Of a stretch of 64,000 nucleotides of DNA, positions 15,912 to 23,964 are shown piece by piece. Source of the stretch: CAZTHM01 sp041946825 (GTDB lineage: Bacteria > Acidobacteriota > Terriglobia > UBA7540); assembly GCA_041946825.1 (NCBI GenBank), contig JBHGBD010000017.1, positions 1-64,000 of the forward strand, given 5' to 3'. The position numbers and the translations under genes were made by a program. Numbering within the stretch: the first letter of the stretch is position 1; each line of letters opens with the position of its first letter. Under the pieces are notes generated by a model, which did no database searches, was not told the origin of the DNA, and was given only the letters and a program-made list of their open reading frames with translations.

Positions 15912-17429
15912 ATGCTCCTGACTCTGGACTCGAGCCTCCACAAACCGCTCTATGTGCAGATTCGCGATCAGATCCGCGAGCGCATCGTCTCCGGCGCGCT
16001 GAATTCCGGCGACCGCCTCGATCCCACGCGCGAGCTCGCCAAGCGCCTGGGGGTTCACCGCACGACAGTCAGCAACGCCTACGCCGAACTCGAAGCCGAA
16101 GGTTTGATTGAAGGCACGGTGGGCCGCGGCACCTTCATTTCCCAGATGGCCACGACGTTACGCGGAGCAGGTGGCGCGCGCCGTCGCGCCGCCGGCCATT
16201 TCTACTGGGACAGTTATTTTTCCCAGGAGTTGCAGGACGATTCCCTCGGGCGGCTGATGGCGAGCGCCGCCGAGCCGGGAGCGATCTCCTTCGCGGCGAC
16301 GCACAGCTCTCCCGAGCTGAGCCCGGTGGACCTGGTGCGGCGGACGATGGACGCGGTGATGCGTCGCGAAGGCGCGCGCCTGCTGCAATACGGGTCGAGC
16401 GACGGCTATCCGCCGCTCAAGCGCTACCTGCAATCCCGACTCCGTCGGGACGGCATCGCCGCGGAGCTCGACGAGTTGATGGTTACCAATGGCTGCCAGC
16501 AATCGCTCGACCTGGTACGCCGCACGCTGGTCGCGCCCGGTGACGCGGTCGCCTGCGAGAACCCGACCTACACCGGCCTCTGGCACGTTTTCGAGGCGCC
16601 CGGTGTGCGCCTGGTGGGCATCCCGGTGGGCGCCGAGGGCATGGACCTGGATTTCCTCGAGACGGTGCTCGACCAGAACAAAATCAAGCTCATTCTGACC
16701 AGTCCGAATTTCCAGAATCCCACCGGCGCGACGATGCCGCTCGCGGCGCGCAAGCGCCTGCTCGAACTCGCGGCGCGTTTCCAGGTGCCGATTGTCGAGG
16801 ACGACATTTACGGCCTGCTGCGCTATTCCGGGCGCGAACTCCCCCCGCTCAAAGCGCTCGATACGACGGGACTCGTTATCTACCTCAACAGTTTTTCGAA
16901 GATCGGTTTTCCGGGCTTTCGCGTGGGGTGGATTGCCGCCTCGCGGCGCGTCATCGAGCGCTTGCGCGATTCCAAGCAGCGCGCCGACCTGCACACCAAC
17001 CTGCTCGGCCAGGCGGTGCTGGAGGAATTCGGCCGGCGCGGCTGGCTCGACAAGCTGATCCGCAAAAGCTGCAAGACCTACCAATTTAAGCTCGAAATCC
17101 TTCGCCGTGTTGTGGGCGAGAGTTTCCCTCCCGAGGCGAGGGTCAACTACCCTGAAGGCGGCATGGCGGTGTGGGTGGAACTCCCCGACGGCCTCGACGC
17201 GGCGGAACTATTGGTCAAGGCGCGCGACCGGCAGGTGGTCTTCGCCCCGGCGCGCTATTTCTATTTTCAGGACCCTCGCCATAACGCCTTCCGGCTCTGC
17301 TTCACAACCACGACCGACGAGCAGCTCGAAAAGGGGCTGCGCATCCTGGGCGAATTGCTCAAGGAGGAAATCCGCAAAGGCAAGGCGGGCCGGAAAGAGC
17401 CCGTCGGCTCAGCCGTGGCGCTGGTCTGA
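15912..17429 (+). CDS. MocR-family regulator (GntR HTH + aminotransferase)
   Basis: 505 residues. Residues 1-75 are a GntR winged helix (PLYVQIRDQIRERIVSGAL, then RELAKRLGVHRTTVSNAYAE). The rest is a fold-type I aminotransferase domain with NPTGATMPLAARKR, VEDDIYGLLRYSG and the PLP lysine segment YLNSFSKIGFPGFRVGW. MocR proteins use PLP as an effector; PdxR members control pdxST. With pdxS and pdxT 3.5-5 kb downstream, a PdxR-like role is reasonable but unproven. AGG at 15901-15903 favours the ATG at 15912 over those at 15903/15906. Confidence 0.9.
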   Translation: MLLTLDSSLHKPLYVQIRDQIRERIVSGALNSGDRLDPTRELAKRLGVHRTTVSNAYAELEAEGLIEGTVGRGTFISQMATTLRGAGGARRRAAGHFYWDSYFSQELQDDSLGRLMASAAEPGAISFAATHSSPELSPVDLVRRTMDAVMRREGARLLQYGSSDGYPPLKRYLQSRLRRDGIAAELDELMVTNGCQQSLDLVRRTLVAPGDAVACENPTYTGLWHVFEAPGVRLVGIPVGAEGMDLDFLETVLDQNKIKLILTSPNFQNPTGATMPLAARKRLLELAARFQVPIVEDDIYGLLRYSGRELPPLKALDTTGLVIYLNSFSKIGFPGFRVGWIAASRRVIERLRDSKQRADLHTNLLGQAVLEEFGRRGWLDKLIRKSCKTYQFKLEILRRVVGESFPPEARVNYPEGGMAVWVELPDGLDAAELLVKARDRQVVFAPARYFYFQDPRHNAFRLCFTTTTDEQLEKGLRILGELLKEEIRKGKAGRKEPVGSAVALV

Positions 17430-17587
17430 GGATTGAAGATTGATGATTGTCGATTGCTGTAGCGGCGATCTGCGATCGCCGGAGGACGGGAAAGAGTTGT
17501 CATGCTGAGCGAAGCGACGCATCTCCGCGGTTTCTTGAAGGCGACTGAAACGGATCCTTCGCCCGCCGCGGCGGGCTCAGGATGACA
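17428..17587. repeat. Heptamer array plus MITE-like element
   Basis: Units GAGGATT, GAAGATT, GATGATT, GTCGATT fill 17428-17455; the TGA of the preceding gene overlaps the first unit. At 17498-17587 lies a roughly 90-bp element whose ends are imperfect inverted repeats: TGTCATGCTGAGC and GCTCAGGATGACA (one mismatch), with GAAG near the left end and CTTC facing it. Its GAGCGAAGCGA-type end is like dispersed intergenic repeats of several phyla. The remaining part of the gap to 17770 holds GGGAG before the next start and nothing else clear. Confidence 0.75.
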
Positions 17588-17770
17588 CTGCGCGGGGGTG
17601 GCGCAGACATCTCGCTATTTGCGATGCCTGCGAGCGGCGAGGATGATGCTCAGCCCCGCTTCTCTGTGAGGAAATGGACAAATTCTTTACGCTGCTCCGA
17701 CAGGCCAGGGCGAGCGGAGAATGAAATTAAATGGGTACGTCGGAGGTGATTGGATCGAGGGAGTTGAATC

Positions 17771-18601
17771 ATGAAGGGCAGCTTTCGAGTAGGAGAATGG
17801 CTGATCCAGCCGGAATTAGGCAGGATTGTGGGGCGCGGCAAATCCACGCGCACCGAACCCAAGGTCATACAGGTACTTCAAGCCCTTGCCGAATCCGCAG
17901 GGGACATGGTGCCGCGTGAGGAGTTGATCGGCCGCGTTTGGCCGGGGGTGTTCGTCACCGACGACGCGCTCACACGCTGCATCAGCGTGCTGCGCAGGAT
18001 CTTCGAAGATTCCCGCGAGCGGCCGCAGGTGATTGAGACCATTTCGAAGCGGGGATACCGCCTGATCCCTTCGGTGGTCCGCGACGAGGATCGTCGAGAC
18101 GCCCATCGCCTGCTCGCTGTACTGCCCTTCGCCCACGCCGAAGGCGACGGGGAAGCGGAGCGCTGGTGCGGAGCGCTCGCCGAGGCGATGATCGAAACCC
18201 TGACAGACGTTCCGCGCCTGCGGATCAAGGCCTGGAGCACGGTGCTGCGGGCGCGCCACGGCGCCGATGACCCGCTGGAGGCCGCTCGGGCGCTGGGCGC
18301 GGAGGCGGCGTTGGTGGGGCGCACGCTGCGTCGTGAGGAAAGGTTGGCGATCTTTGTCGAACTCGTCGACGTCGAGAACGGCTGGCGGCTATGGGGCGCG
18401 CGTTATGGCGTGAATGCCGCGGAGAATCCGTCTCCGGCCATGGAGAATCTCGCCCTGCAGATCGCCAGGAACATCCGCGAGAAGTTGGTTCCCCCTGAGA
18501 CGCGAGATTCGAACGGCTCGCCCTCAGGGTCGGGGAGGCTCGAGAACCAAGCCCCCGACGAATCGCAGTGGCGTGAGGAGTTGGAGACGAGCGTGCGATA
18601 A
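17771..18601 (+). CDS. Winged-helix regulator with TolB/FlgO-like domain
   Basis: 276 residues. The first 100 are an OmpR/CadC-type winged helix (FRVGEWLIQPELGRI, then DDALTRCISVLRRIFEDSRERPQVIETISKRGYRL). Residues about 110-235 resemble the N-terminal part of TolB or FlgO-like domains (LLAVLPFAH...GALAEAMIETLTDVPRLRI), a pairing typical of Acidobacteriota. Usual homologues add a membrane span and TPR repeats; this one stops early, ending in a low-complexity tail, so it may be a shortened form. Confidence 0.8.
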   Translation: MKGSFRVGEWLIQPELGRIVGRGKSTRTEPKVIQVLQALAESAGDMVPREELIGRVWPGVFVTDDALTRCISVLRRIFEDSRERPQVIETISKRGYRLIPSVVRDEDRRDAHRLLAVLPFAHAEGDGEAERWCGALAEAMIETLTDVPRLRIKAWSTVLRARHGADDPLEAARALGAEAALVGRTLRREERLAIFVELVDVENGWRLWGARYGVNAAENPSPAMENLALQIARNIREKLVPPETRDSNGSPSGSGRLENQAPDESQWREELETSVR

Positions 18602-18627
18602 CGTCCAATATTTCGTTGCATCGGTTT

Positions 18628-18729
18628 GCCCTGTGCCCTCTGTGGCACGAAAAGCCAAACACAGAGGTCACAGAGGGCCTCTGTGCACTCTGTGTGAAAC
18701 GCTTTGGGCACCGAGGCCACCGAGAATTC
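18628..18729. repeat. 9-bp tandem repeats with internal palindrome
   Basis: ACAGAGGTC, ACAGAGGGC, CTCTGTGCA, CTCTGTGTG at 18661-18696 are four 9-bp units, the second pair being the complement of the first. Related units lie on both sides: CTGTGCC-CTCTGTGGC at 18631-18646 and CACCGAGGC-CACCGAGAA at 18709-18726. The arrangement parallels the heptamer arrays elsewhere but with a longer unit. It occupies the gap before the decarboxylase. Confidence 0.75.
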
Positions 18730-18782
18730 GATTGCCACTTGGGCACGCTGCGGCGTGAGGCGATGATCGGGCTCGCGGATCC

Positions 18783-20327
18783 ATGGGGAAGACGATGAAA
18801 CCAGTTGAGCAACGAACCGAAGCAGTTCTTCGCGCAGCGCCCATCGCGATGACCGCGGAGGAATTCCGCGCCGCGGGGCACCGGCTGGTGGACCGGATCG
18901 CGGAATTTCTCGAAACACTTCCCAATCGTCCGCTGACCCCTTCCGAACCGCCGCACGCGGTCCGCGCGGCGCTGGGTGAAGGTTCGTTGCCGGAAAACGG
19001 TTCCCGCGCCGAAGAAATCCTCGACCAGGCGGCATCGCGGCTTTTCGAGCACTCGCTTTTGAGCGCCCATCCACGTTTCTGGGGTTACATCTATTCCTCG
19101 GCGGCGCCCATCGGCGCGCTGGGAGATTTTCTCGCCGCGGCGGTCAATCCCAACGTGGGCGCGTGGAACCTCTCGCCCATCGCTTCGGAGATCGAGGCGC
19201 AGACGGTGCGCTGGATCGCCGAACTGATCGGATACCCGACCGATTGCGGCGGGCTGCTGGTGAGCGGCGGGAACATGGCGAACTTCGTGCCCTTTCTCGC
19301 GGCGCGCGCGGCGCAAGCCGATTGGGAGGTTCGCGCGCGGGGATTGCAGGGCGGCCGACCGCCGCGCGTCTACTGCTCGAACGAGACGCATACCTGGATT
19401 CACAAGGCGACGGACCTGTTTGGCTTCGGCACCGAAGCCATTCGCTGGATTCCCACTGATGACCGGCTGCGCATGGATACCGCGGCGCTCCGGAAGATGA
19501 TTTGCGAAGACAAGGAGCGCGGCGATTGGCCGTTCATTGTCGTGGGCGCGGCGGGCTCGGTCTCAACCGGCGCGGTCGACCCGCTGCCGGAAATCGCCGC
19601 CATCTGCCGCGAAAACAATTTGTGGTTTCACGTGGACGGCGCCTATGGCGCGATCGCGGCGTGTCTGCCGGAGGCTTCGGGGGATTTGCGCGGACTGGCG
19701 CTCGCGGATTCGGTGGCGGTCGATCCGCACAAGTGGCTCTACGCGCCGCTCGAAGCAGGCTGCGTGCTCGTGCGCGAACGAAAACATCTGCCCCAGGCCT
19801 TCAGCCACCGGCCGCCGTATTACCATTTCCCCGAGCACGAAGGCGAAGAATCGTTCAACTACTACGAATACGGCTTGCAGAATTCGCGCGGCTTCCGCGC
19901 CCTGAAAGTCTGGCTGGCGCTCCGCCAGGTGGGCCGTGCGGGTTACCGGCTCATGGTGGCCGACGATGTCCGTCTCTCGAAGGCGTAGTTCAAGATCGCG
20001 CAAGAGCATCCCGAATTCGAGGCGTTTACGCAGGGCCTGAGCATCACGACGTTTCGCTACGTGCCCAAAGGGTTGAAGCCCGGCGAACAAAGGGTCGAGG
20101 AGTATTTGAATAAGCTCAATCACGAATTGCTGACGCGCTTGCAGCGCAGCGGCGAAACCTTCCTGACAAACGCCGTGATTCGTGGCAAATTTGTATTGCG
20201 GGCCTGCTTCGTCAACTTTCATTCCACCCTCGCCGACGTCGAGGCGTTGCCGGAAATCGTGACGCGAATCGGAGTGGAAGTGGATCGGGAGTTGCGAAGT
20301 AGCGCCGGCCGGAACTTGTCCCGATGA
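18783..20327 (+). pseudogene. Group II PLP decarboxylase interrupted by in-frame TAG
   Basis: The reading frame matches aromatic-amino-acid/glutamate decarboxylases: WGYIYSSAAPIGALGDFL, VSGGNMANF, HVDGAYG and the PLP lysine in VDPHKWLYAPLEAG (about residue 315). At 19986-19988 a TAG follows VADDVRLSKA. The same frame then continues without change for 112 more codons (FKIAQEHPEFEA..., SITTFRYVPKG, FVLRACFVNFHST) to a TGA at 20325-20327, giving the complete family C terminus. Homologues usually have a leucine at the TAG, so a single TTG-to-TAG change explains it. It could be a real nonsense mutation, a sequencing error, or readthrough. Confidence 0.85.
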
Positions 20328-20376
20328 AATCGGGAGGCCGGCACCGGGAGAGTGCCCACCCGAAGGTGGGCGCTAC
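20299..20376. repeat. Nested inverted-repeat element (junction-like fold)
   Basis: Outer arms GTAGCGCC (20299-20306) and GGCGCTAC (20369-20376) enclose two hairpins. The first is GCCGGCC (20304-20310) with GGCCGGC (20336-20342), capped by CCCGAT-gaa-ATCGGG (20320-20334). The second is GCCCACC-CGAA-GGTGGGC (20354-20371). The pairs partly compete, so alternative folds exist. The stop codon of the decarboxylase frame falls within the first hairpin. It is probably a dispersed intergenic repeat. Confidence 0.75.
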
Positions 20377-20404
20377 GAAACCCCAAAGAGGAGGATGTGA
20401 AGCG

Positions 20405-20800
20405 GTGGAACAACGCGTCATTAATCCCTGGAAATGGCAGGACCAGTTCGGTTTTGCTCAGGCAACGGAAGTGAAGGGAGCGACTCGCACGCTCTACGTC
20501 GCCGGGCAGGCGGCCGTGGACGCCGAAGGCCGCCCGGCGCATCCCGGCGATATGAGCGCACAGGTCAAGCTCGCGCTCGACAACCTGGAAACGGTGCTGA
20601 AGCAGGCGGGGTACAATTTCTCGCATATCGTGCGGCTGAATGTTTACACCACCAACGTCGACGAGTTGTTCCCGCACTGGGGTCAGATCGTGCAGCGCGT
20701 CACCGGAGGCGGCGGCAAGTTCGCGTGCTTCCTCGGCGGCGTCACGCGCCTGGCGTTTCCGGAATTGATGGTGGAAATCGAGGCGACGGCGGTGCAATAG
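20405..20800 (+). CDS. RidA family deaminase
   Basis: 131 residues from a GTG at 20405, which has GAGGAGG about eight bases upstream. The sequence is RidA/YjgF-like: TLYVAGQAAVDAEGRPAH, LDNLETVLKQAG, IVRLNVYTTN and the active-site arginine in VTRLAFPELMVEIEATA. RidA hydrolyses reactive enamines such as 2-aminoacrylate, which otherwise attack PLP enzymes. Sitting between a PLP decarboxylase and pdxS, it fits a PLP-centred neighbourhood. Confidence 0.9.
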   Translation: MEQRVINPWKWQDQFGFAQATEVKGATRTLYVAGQAAVDAEGRPAHPGDMSAQVKLALDNLETVLKQAGYNFSHIVRLNVYTTNVDELFPHWGQIVQRVTGGGGKFACFLGGVTRLAFPELMVEIEATAVQ

Positions 20801-20833
20801 AGATTGAAGATTGATCATTGATGATTGAAGATT
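20799..20833. repeat. Heptamer array between ridA and pdxS
   Basis: Units AGAGATT, GAAGATT, GATCATT, GATGATT, GAAGATT run in register from 20799 to 20833. The first unit overlaps the TAG stop of the RidA gene. The unit is nearly the same as that at 17428-17455, the only pair of sites in the window that share a unit. Confidence 0.85.
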
Positions 20834-20896
20834 GAAAAGCTCAGGGCTGATCGCCGCAAGCTTTTCAAAATTGGGAATCATCCAAGGAGAAGGAAG

Positions 20897-21784
20897 ATGT
20901 GGCAATACGATGAACAGATGAAATTGAAAGTCGGTTTGGCCGAGATGCTCAAGGGCGGCGTGATCATGGACGTGACGACCGCCGAGCAGGCCAAAATCGC
21001 CGAGGACGCGGGCGCCTGCGCGGTGATGGCGCTGGAGCGCGTGCCGGCGGACATCCGCAAGGAAGGCGGCGTGGCGCGCATGGCGTCCATCAAGATCATC
21101 AAGCAGATCATGGACGCGGTCACCATTCCGGTGATGGCCAAGGCGCGCATCGGGCACTTCGTCGAGGCGCAGGTGCTCGAAGCGGTCGGCGTCGATTACG
21201 TCGATGAGAGCGAAGTCCTCACGCCCGCCGACGAGGAGCACCACATCAGCAAGTGGGGATTCAAGGTGCCGTTCGTCTGCGGCGCGCGCAACCTGGGCGA
21301 AGCGCTGCGACGCGTCGGCGAGGGCGCGGCCATGATTCGCACCAAGGGCGAAGCCGGTTCGGGCAACATCGTCGAGGCAGTGAGGCACATCCGCGCCATC
21401 GTGGGTGAAATGCGCCACATCACTACGCTGCGCGAGGACGAACTTATGGCCAAGGCCAAGGAACACGGCGCGCCGTATGAGCTGATCAAATACGTTCACG
21501 AGCACGGCAAGCTGCCCGTGCCCAACTTCAGCGCGGGGGGAATCGCCACGCCTGCGGACGCGGCGCTGGTGATGCAGCTCGGCGCGGAAGCGTGCTTCGT
21601 CGGCTCGGGAATCTTCAAGTCGGAGGACCCGGCCAAGCGCGCCAAGGCGATCGTGCGCGCCACGACGCACTTCAACGAGCCCGCCGTCGTCGCCGAGTGC
21701 TGCGAAGAACTGGGCGAAGCCATGCGCGGCATCGACGTCTCGAAGCTCGATCCAAAGGAAATGCTCCAGACGCGGGGGTGGTAG
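20897..21784 (+). CDS. pdxS: Pyridoxal 5'-phosphate synthase subunit PdxS
   Basis: 295 residues from the ATG at 20897, which has AAGGAGAAGGA upstream. PdxS builds PLP from ribose 5-phosphate, glyceraldehyde 3-phosphate and ammonia supplied by PdxT. The two catalytic lysines are present: K82 in PVMAKARIGH and K150 in RTKGEAGSG. GVIMDVTTAEQA and the GSGIFKSEDP phosphate loop are also normal. Its partner pdxT lies 0.9 kb downstream, separated by two small genes. Confidence 0.97.
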   Translation: MWQYDEQMKLKVGLAEMLKGGVIMDVTTAEQAKIAEDAGACAVMALERVPADIRKEGGVARMASIKIIKQIMDAVTIPVMAKARIGHFVEAQVLEAVGVDYVDESEVLTPADEEHHISKWGFKVPFVCGARNLGEALRRVGEGAAMIRTKGEAGSGNIVEAVRHIRAIVGEMRHITTLREDELMAKAKEHGAPYELIKYVHEHGKLPVPNFSAGGIATPADAALVMQLGAEACFVGSGIFKSEDPAKRAKAIVRATTHFNEPAVVAECCEELGEAMRGIDVSKLDPKEMLQTRGW

Positions 21785-21825
21785 CGGTAGCATCGATCCG
21801 TGCTCAGTTGCATCGAGGAGGCCCG

Positions 21826-22053
21826 ATGGCGAATTACAGCTACTACTGCGTGGAGCACTCATTCGTGGTGAGGTATGACAAGGATAGCGGATCCTACGAA
21901 AGATATCTGGAAAGTGGTGAATGGGAAACCTACCACGACTCCTGGGACGCGATTACCAACGGCCGCTGGATTCCTACCGAGGCGGAAGCGATGCAGACCG
22001 CCCTTGAGATCTTCGAGCGCGACCGGAAATGGAAAGCGGAAGGCGCCGCGTAG
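21826..22053 (+). CDS. Small protein of unknown function between pdxS and pdxT
   Basis: 75 residues from the ATG at 21826, with GAGGAGG five bases upstream. The sequence (NYSYYCVEHSFVVRYDKDSG ... YHDSWDAITNGRWIPTEAEA) is rich in aromatic and acidic residues and has no membrane span. It is not recognised. The strong ribosome binding site, the codon pattern and its position in a same-strand run support a real gene. Confidence 0.75.
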   Translation: MANYSYYCVEHSFVVRYDKDSGSYERYLESGEWETYHDSWDAITNGRWIPTEAEAMQTALEIFERDRKWKAEGAA

Positions 22054-22079
22054 GTTGAGAGAACGCCAAGGAGTAGACC

Positions 22080-22604
22080 ATGGACCCGAGATATCCCATC
22101 GGCAAATTCCAACCAGAGGAAAACCTGAATGACGAACGGCGGCGCGTGATGATCGATCAGATCGCCGAGCTGCCGGCCAAGCTGCGCGCGGCGGTCGCGG
22201 GTTTAAACGAGAAACAGCTCGACACGCCCTACCGTGAAGGCGGATGGACGGTGCGGCAAGTGGTTCACCACGTCGCAGACAGCCACATGAACGCCTACGT
22301 GCGCTTCAAGCTCGCCGTCACCGAGAAAGAGCCCACCATCAAGACCTACGACCAGGAGCGCTGGGCGGAGACGGCGGACTCGCGCACCCTGCCGCCGTCC
22401 ATTTCGCTGGCGCTGCTCGACGGGCTGCACGCGCGCTGGGTGGCGCTTTTGCGGTCACTGACCAAGGCGGATTATCTGCGCATCCTTCACCATCCCGAAC
22501 TCGGGACGGTAAGCCTGGAGAGGTACCTCGGCCTCTACGCCTGGCATGGCCGCCATCACACCGCGCATGTCACGGAGTTGAAGCAGCGGATGGGATGGAA
22601 GTGA
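22080..22604 (+). CDS. DinB/YfiT-type metal-dependent transferase
   Basis: 174 residues with AAGGAG before the ATG. The four-helix DinB/YfiT fold is marked by three metal-binding histidine parts: WTVRQVVHHVADSHMNAY (about residue 60) and HGRHHTAHV (about 160). YfiT/BstA proteins are thiol S-transferases or metal hydrolases; in an organism without bacillithiol the thiol partner would differ. It lies 26 bases after the small unknown gene and ahead of pdxT. Confidence 0.88.
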   Translation: MDPRYPIGKFQPEENLNDERRRVMIDQIAELPAKLRAAVAGLNEKQLDTPYREGGWTVRQVVHHVADSHMNAYVRFKLAVTEKEPTIKTYDQERWAETADSRTLPPSISLALLDGLHARWVALLRSLTKADYLRILHHPELGTVSLERYLGLYAWHGRHHTAHVTELKQRMGWK

Positions 22605-22636
22605 GGAATCGAGCCATCGGGCGATCTCATGAGTTT

Positions 22637-22676
22637 CCGATCATTCGATGATCCGATGGACCGATCAACCGATGAG
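22637..22676. repeat. 8-bp tandem repeats containing the pdxT start
   Basis: CCGATCAT, TCGATGAT, CCGATGGA, CCGATCAA, CCGATGAG run from 22637 to 22676. The ATG of pdxT (22672-22674) lies in the last unit and no ribosome binding site is visible before it. This is the only 8-bp array in the window. Confidence 0.8.
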
Positions 22677-23259
22677 TGGATCCAATCACAAGCCTATCGG
22701 CATATTAGCGGTCCAAGGCGACTTCGAGCTGCACGCCCGGATGCTCGATCGCCTCGGTGCGCCGTGGAAGCTGGTGAAGCGCGCGAACGACCTGGACGGT
22801 ATCGGTGGGCTCATCATGCCCGGCGGCGAGAGCACAACGATGCTCAAGTTCTTCGCCAACGAGGGACTCGGCCCGGCCGTGAAGGAATTCGCCGGGCGAG
22901 GTAACCCGGTCTTCGGCACCTGCGCGGGCGCCATTCTGCTCGCGAAGGAAATCTTGAACCCCCCTCAAGAGCGGTTGGGCTTGATTGACATCACCATCGA
23001 GCGCAACGCGTACGGAAGGCAAATCGACAGCAGCGTCCGGCGAGGCGAATGCCCGGAGCTCGCGGACCACCCTGTGGAAATGGTCTTCATCCGCGCGCCC
23101 ATCATCCGCCGCGTGGGCGACGGCGTGCGCGTCCTTGGCCGCTCGGACGGCCTGCCGGTGCTCGTCGAGCAGGGAAATATTCTGGCGGCAACCTTTCATC
23201 CCGAGCTTACCGAGGACGGAACCATCCACCGCTACTTCCACAATCGTTTGGGGCATTGA
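22672..23259 (+). CDS. pdxT: Pyridoxal 5'-phosphate synthase glutaminase PdxT
   Basis: 195 residues. The class I glutaminase nucleophile is C84 in FGTCAGAILLA, and the His-Glu pair is in ATFHPELTEDG near the C terminus; MPGGEST (49-55) is the oxyanion-region loop. PdxT releases ammonia from glutamine for PdxS. I use the ATG at 22672; an upstream in-frame ATG at 22648 would add eight residues encoded by the repeat array. Confidence 0.95.
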   Translation: MSGSNHKPIGILAVQGDFELHARMLDRLGAPWKLVKRANDLDGIGGLIMPGGESTTMLKFFANEGLGPAVKEFAGRGNPVFGTCAGAILLAKEILNPPQERLGLIDITIERNAYGRQIDSSVRRGECPELADHPVEMVFIRAPIIRRVGDGVRVLGRSDGLPVLVEQGNILAATFHPELTEDGTIHRYFHNRLGH

Positions 23260-23381
23260 GGGTTGCGCCGCTGGTCCTTTGGCAGCCTGCTTAGCCCGCT
23301 TTCGAAGTCCTCCCGTCACGTAATCTTCAGGGCCCGCAACTCACAACTGACTGTGGCGCGCTTTTGTGATATCTAAGTCCA

Positions 23382-23828
23382 ATGACCGCATCGGCGGAGC
23401 GAAAGCCGTTGAACCTCCTCTTCGTATGCGTGGGGAATTCCTGCCGGAGCCAGATGGCGGAGGCGCTCGCCAATCACCATGGCCAGGGACGAATTCGCGC
23501 CTGGAGCGCCGGCTCTCACCCGCTGGGCGAGATTGTTCCGTTGACCTACGACGTCCTGAAAGAAAAAGGGATCTCGCTGGAGGGCCACTGGTCAAAAGGA
23601 CTCCGGGAGGTTCCCGTCGCGGAGATGGATATTGTGGTGGGCATGGGATGCGAAGTGGCCTGCCCGGTCCCAGTTGGCTTCAAAGGGAGAGTTATCGAGT
23701 GGAATGTCCCGGACCCCTTCGGGCGCGAAATTGGATTCTTTCGCGACGTGCGCGATAGAATCGAGCGGCAGGTTGTGGCACTCTTGGACGACCTTTTGCT
23801 GTCAGCGGGGGATGAGCAGCGAGAGTAG
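23382..23828 (+). CDS. arsC: Arsenate reductase, LMW-PTP fold
   Basis: 148 residues. The P-loop VCVGNSCRSQMAEA holds the nucleophile C16 and R22 of the C-x5-R motif. C90 and C94 in GMGCEVACPV correspond to the redox pair of thioredoxin-coupled ArsC, and NVPDPFGRE gives the acidic loop. Thus an arsenate reductase fits better than a simple phosphatase. No arsR, arsB or acr3 is next to it. The ribosome binding site is weak. Confidence 0.85.
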   Translation: MTASAERKPLNLLFVCVGNSCRSQMAEALANHHGQGRIRAWSAGSHPLGEIVPLTYDVLKEKGISLEGHWSKGLREVPVAEMDIVVGMGCEVACPVPVGFKGRVIEWNVPDPFGREIGFFRDVRDRIERQVVALLDDLLLSAGDEQRE

Positions 23829-23964
23829 GGACAGCTCCGCAAACCAAACGCCTGAAGGCCAAGAACTCGAAGTTGAGGGCGGAAAACGGGGACTTGAGGT
23901 TTGCGAACTGAAATCCGTAAGGAGAGGGCAGAAAGCTGAGCACTTAACCCTTTCTACAACTCCA

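Noticed and set aside
19980..20330. Frameshift in the PLP decarboxylase
   Set aside because: Translation on both sides of the TAG is in the same frame, so it is a nonsense codon and not an insertion or deletion.
20219..21862. Long antisense open frame (547 codons) opposite pdxS
   Set aside because: It mirrors the codon structure of PdxS and the RidA gene on the plus strand, which have clear motifs and ribosome binding sites; the antisense product resembles no protein.
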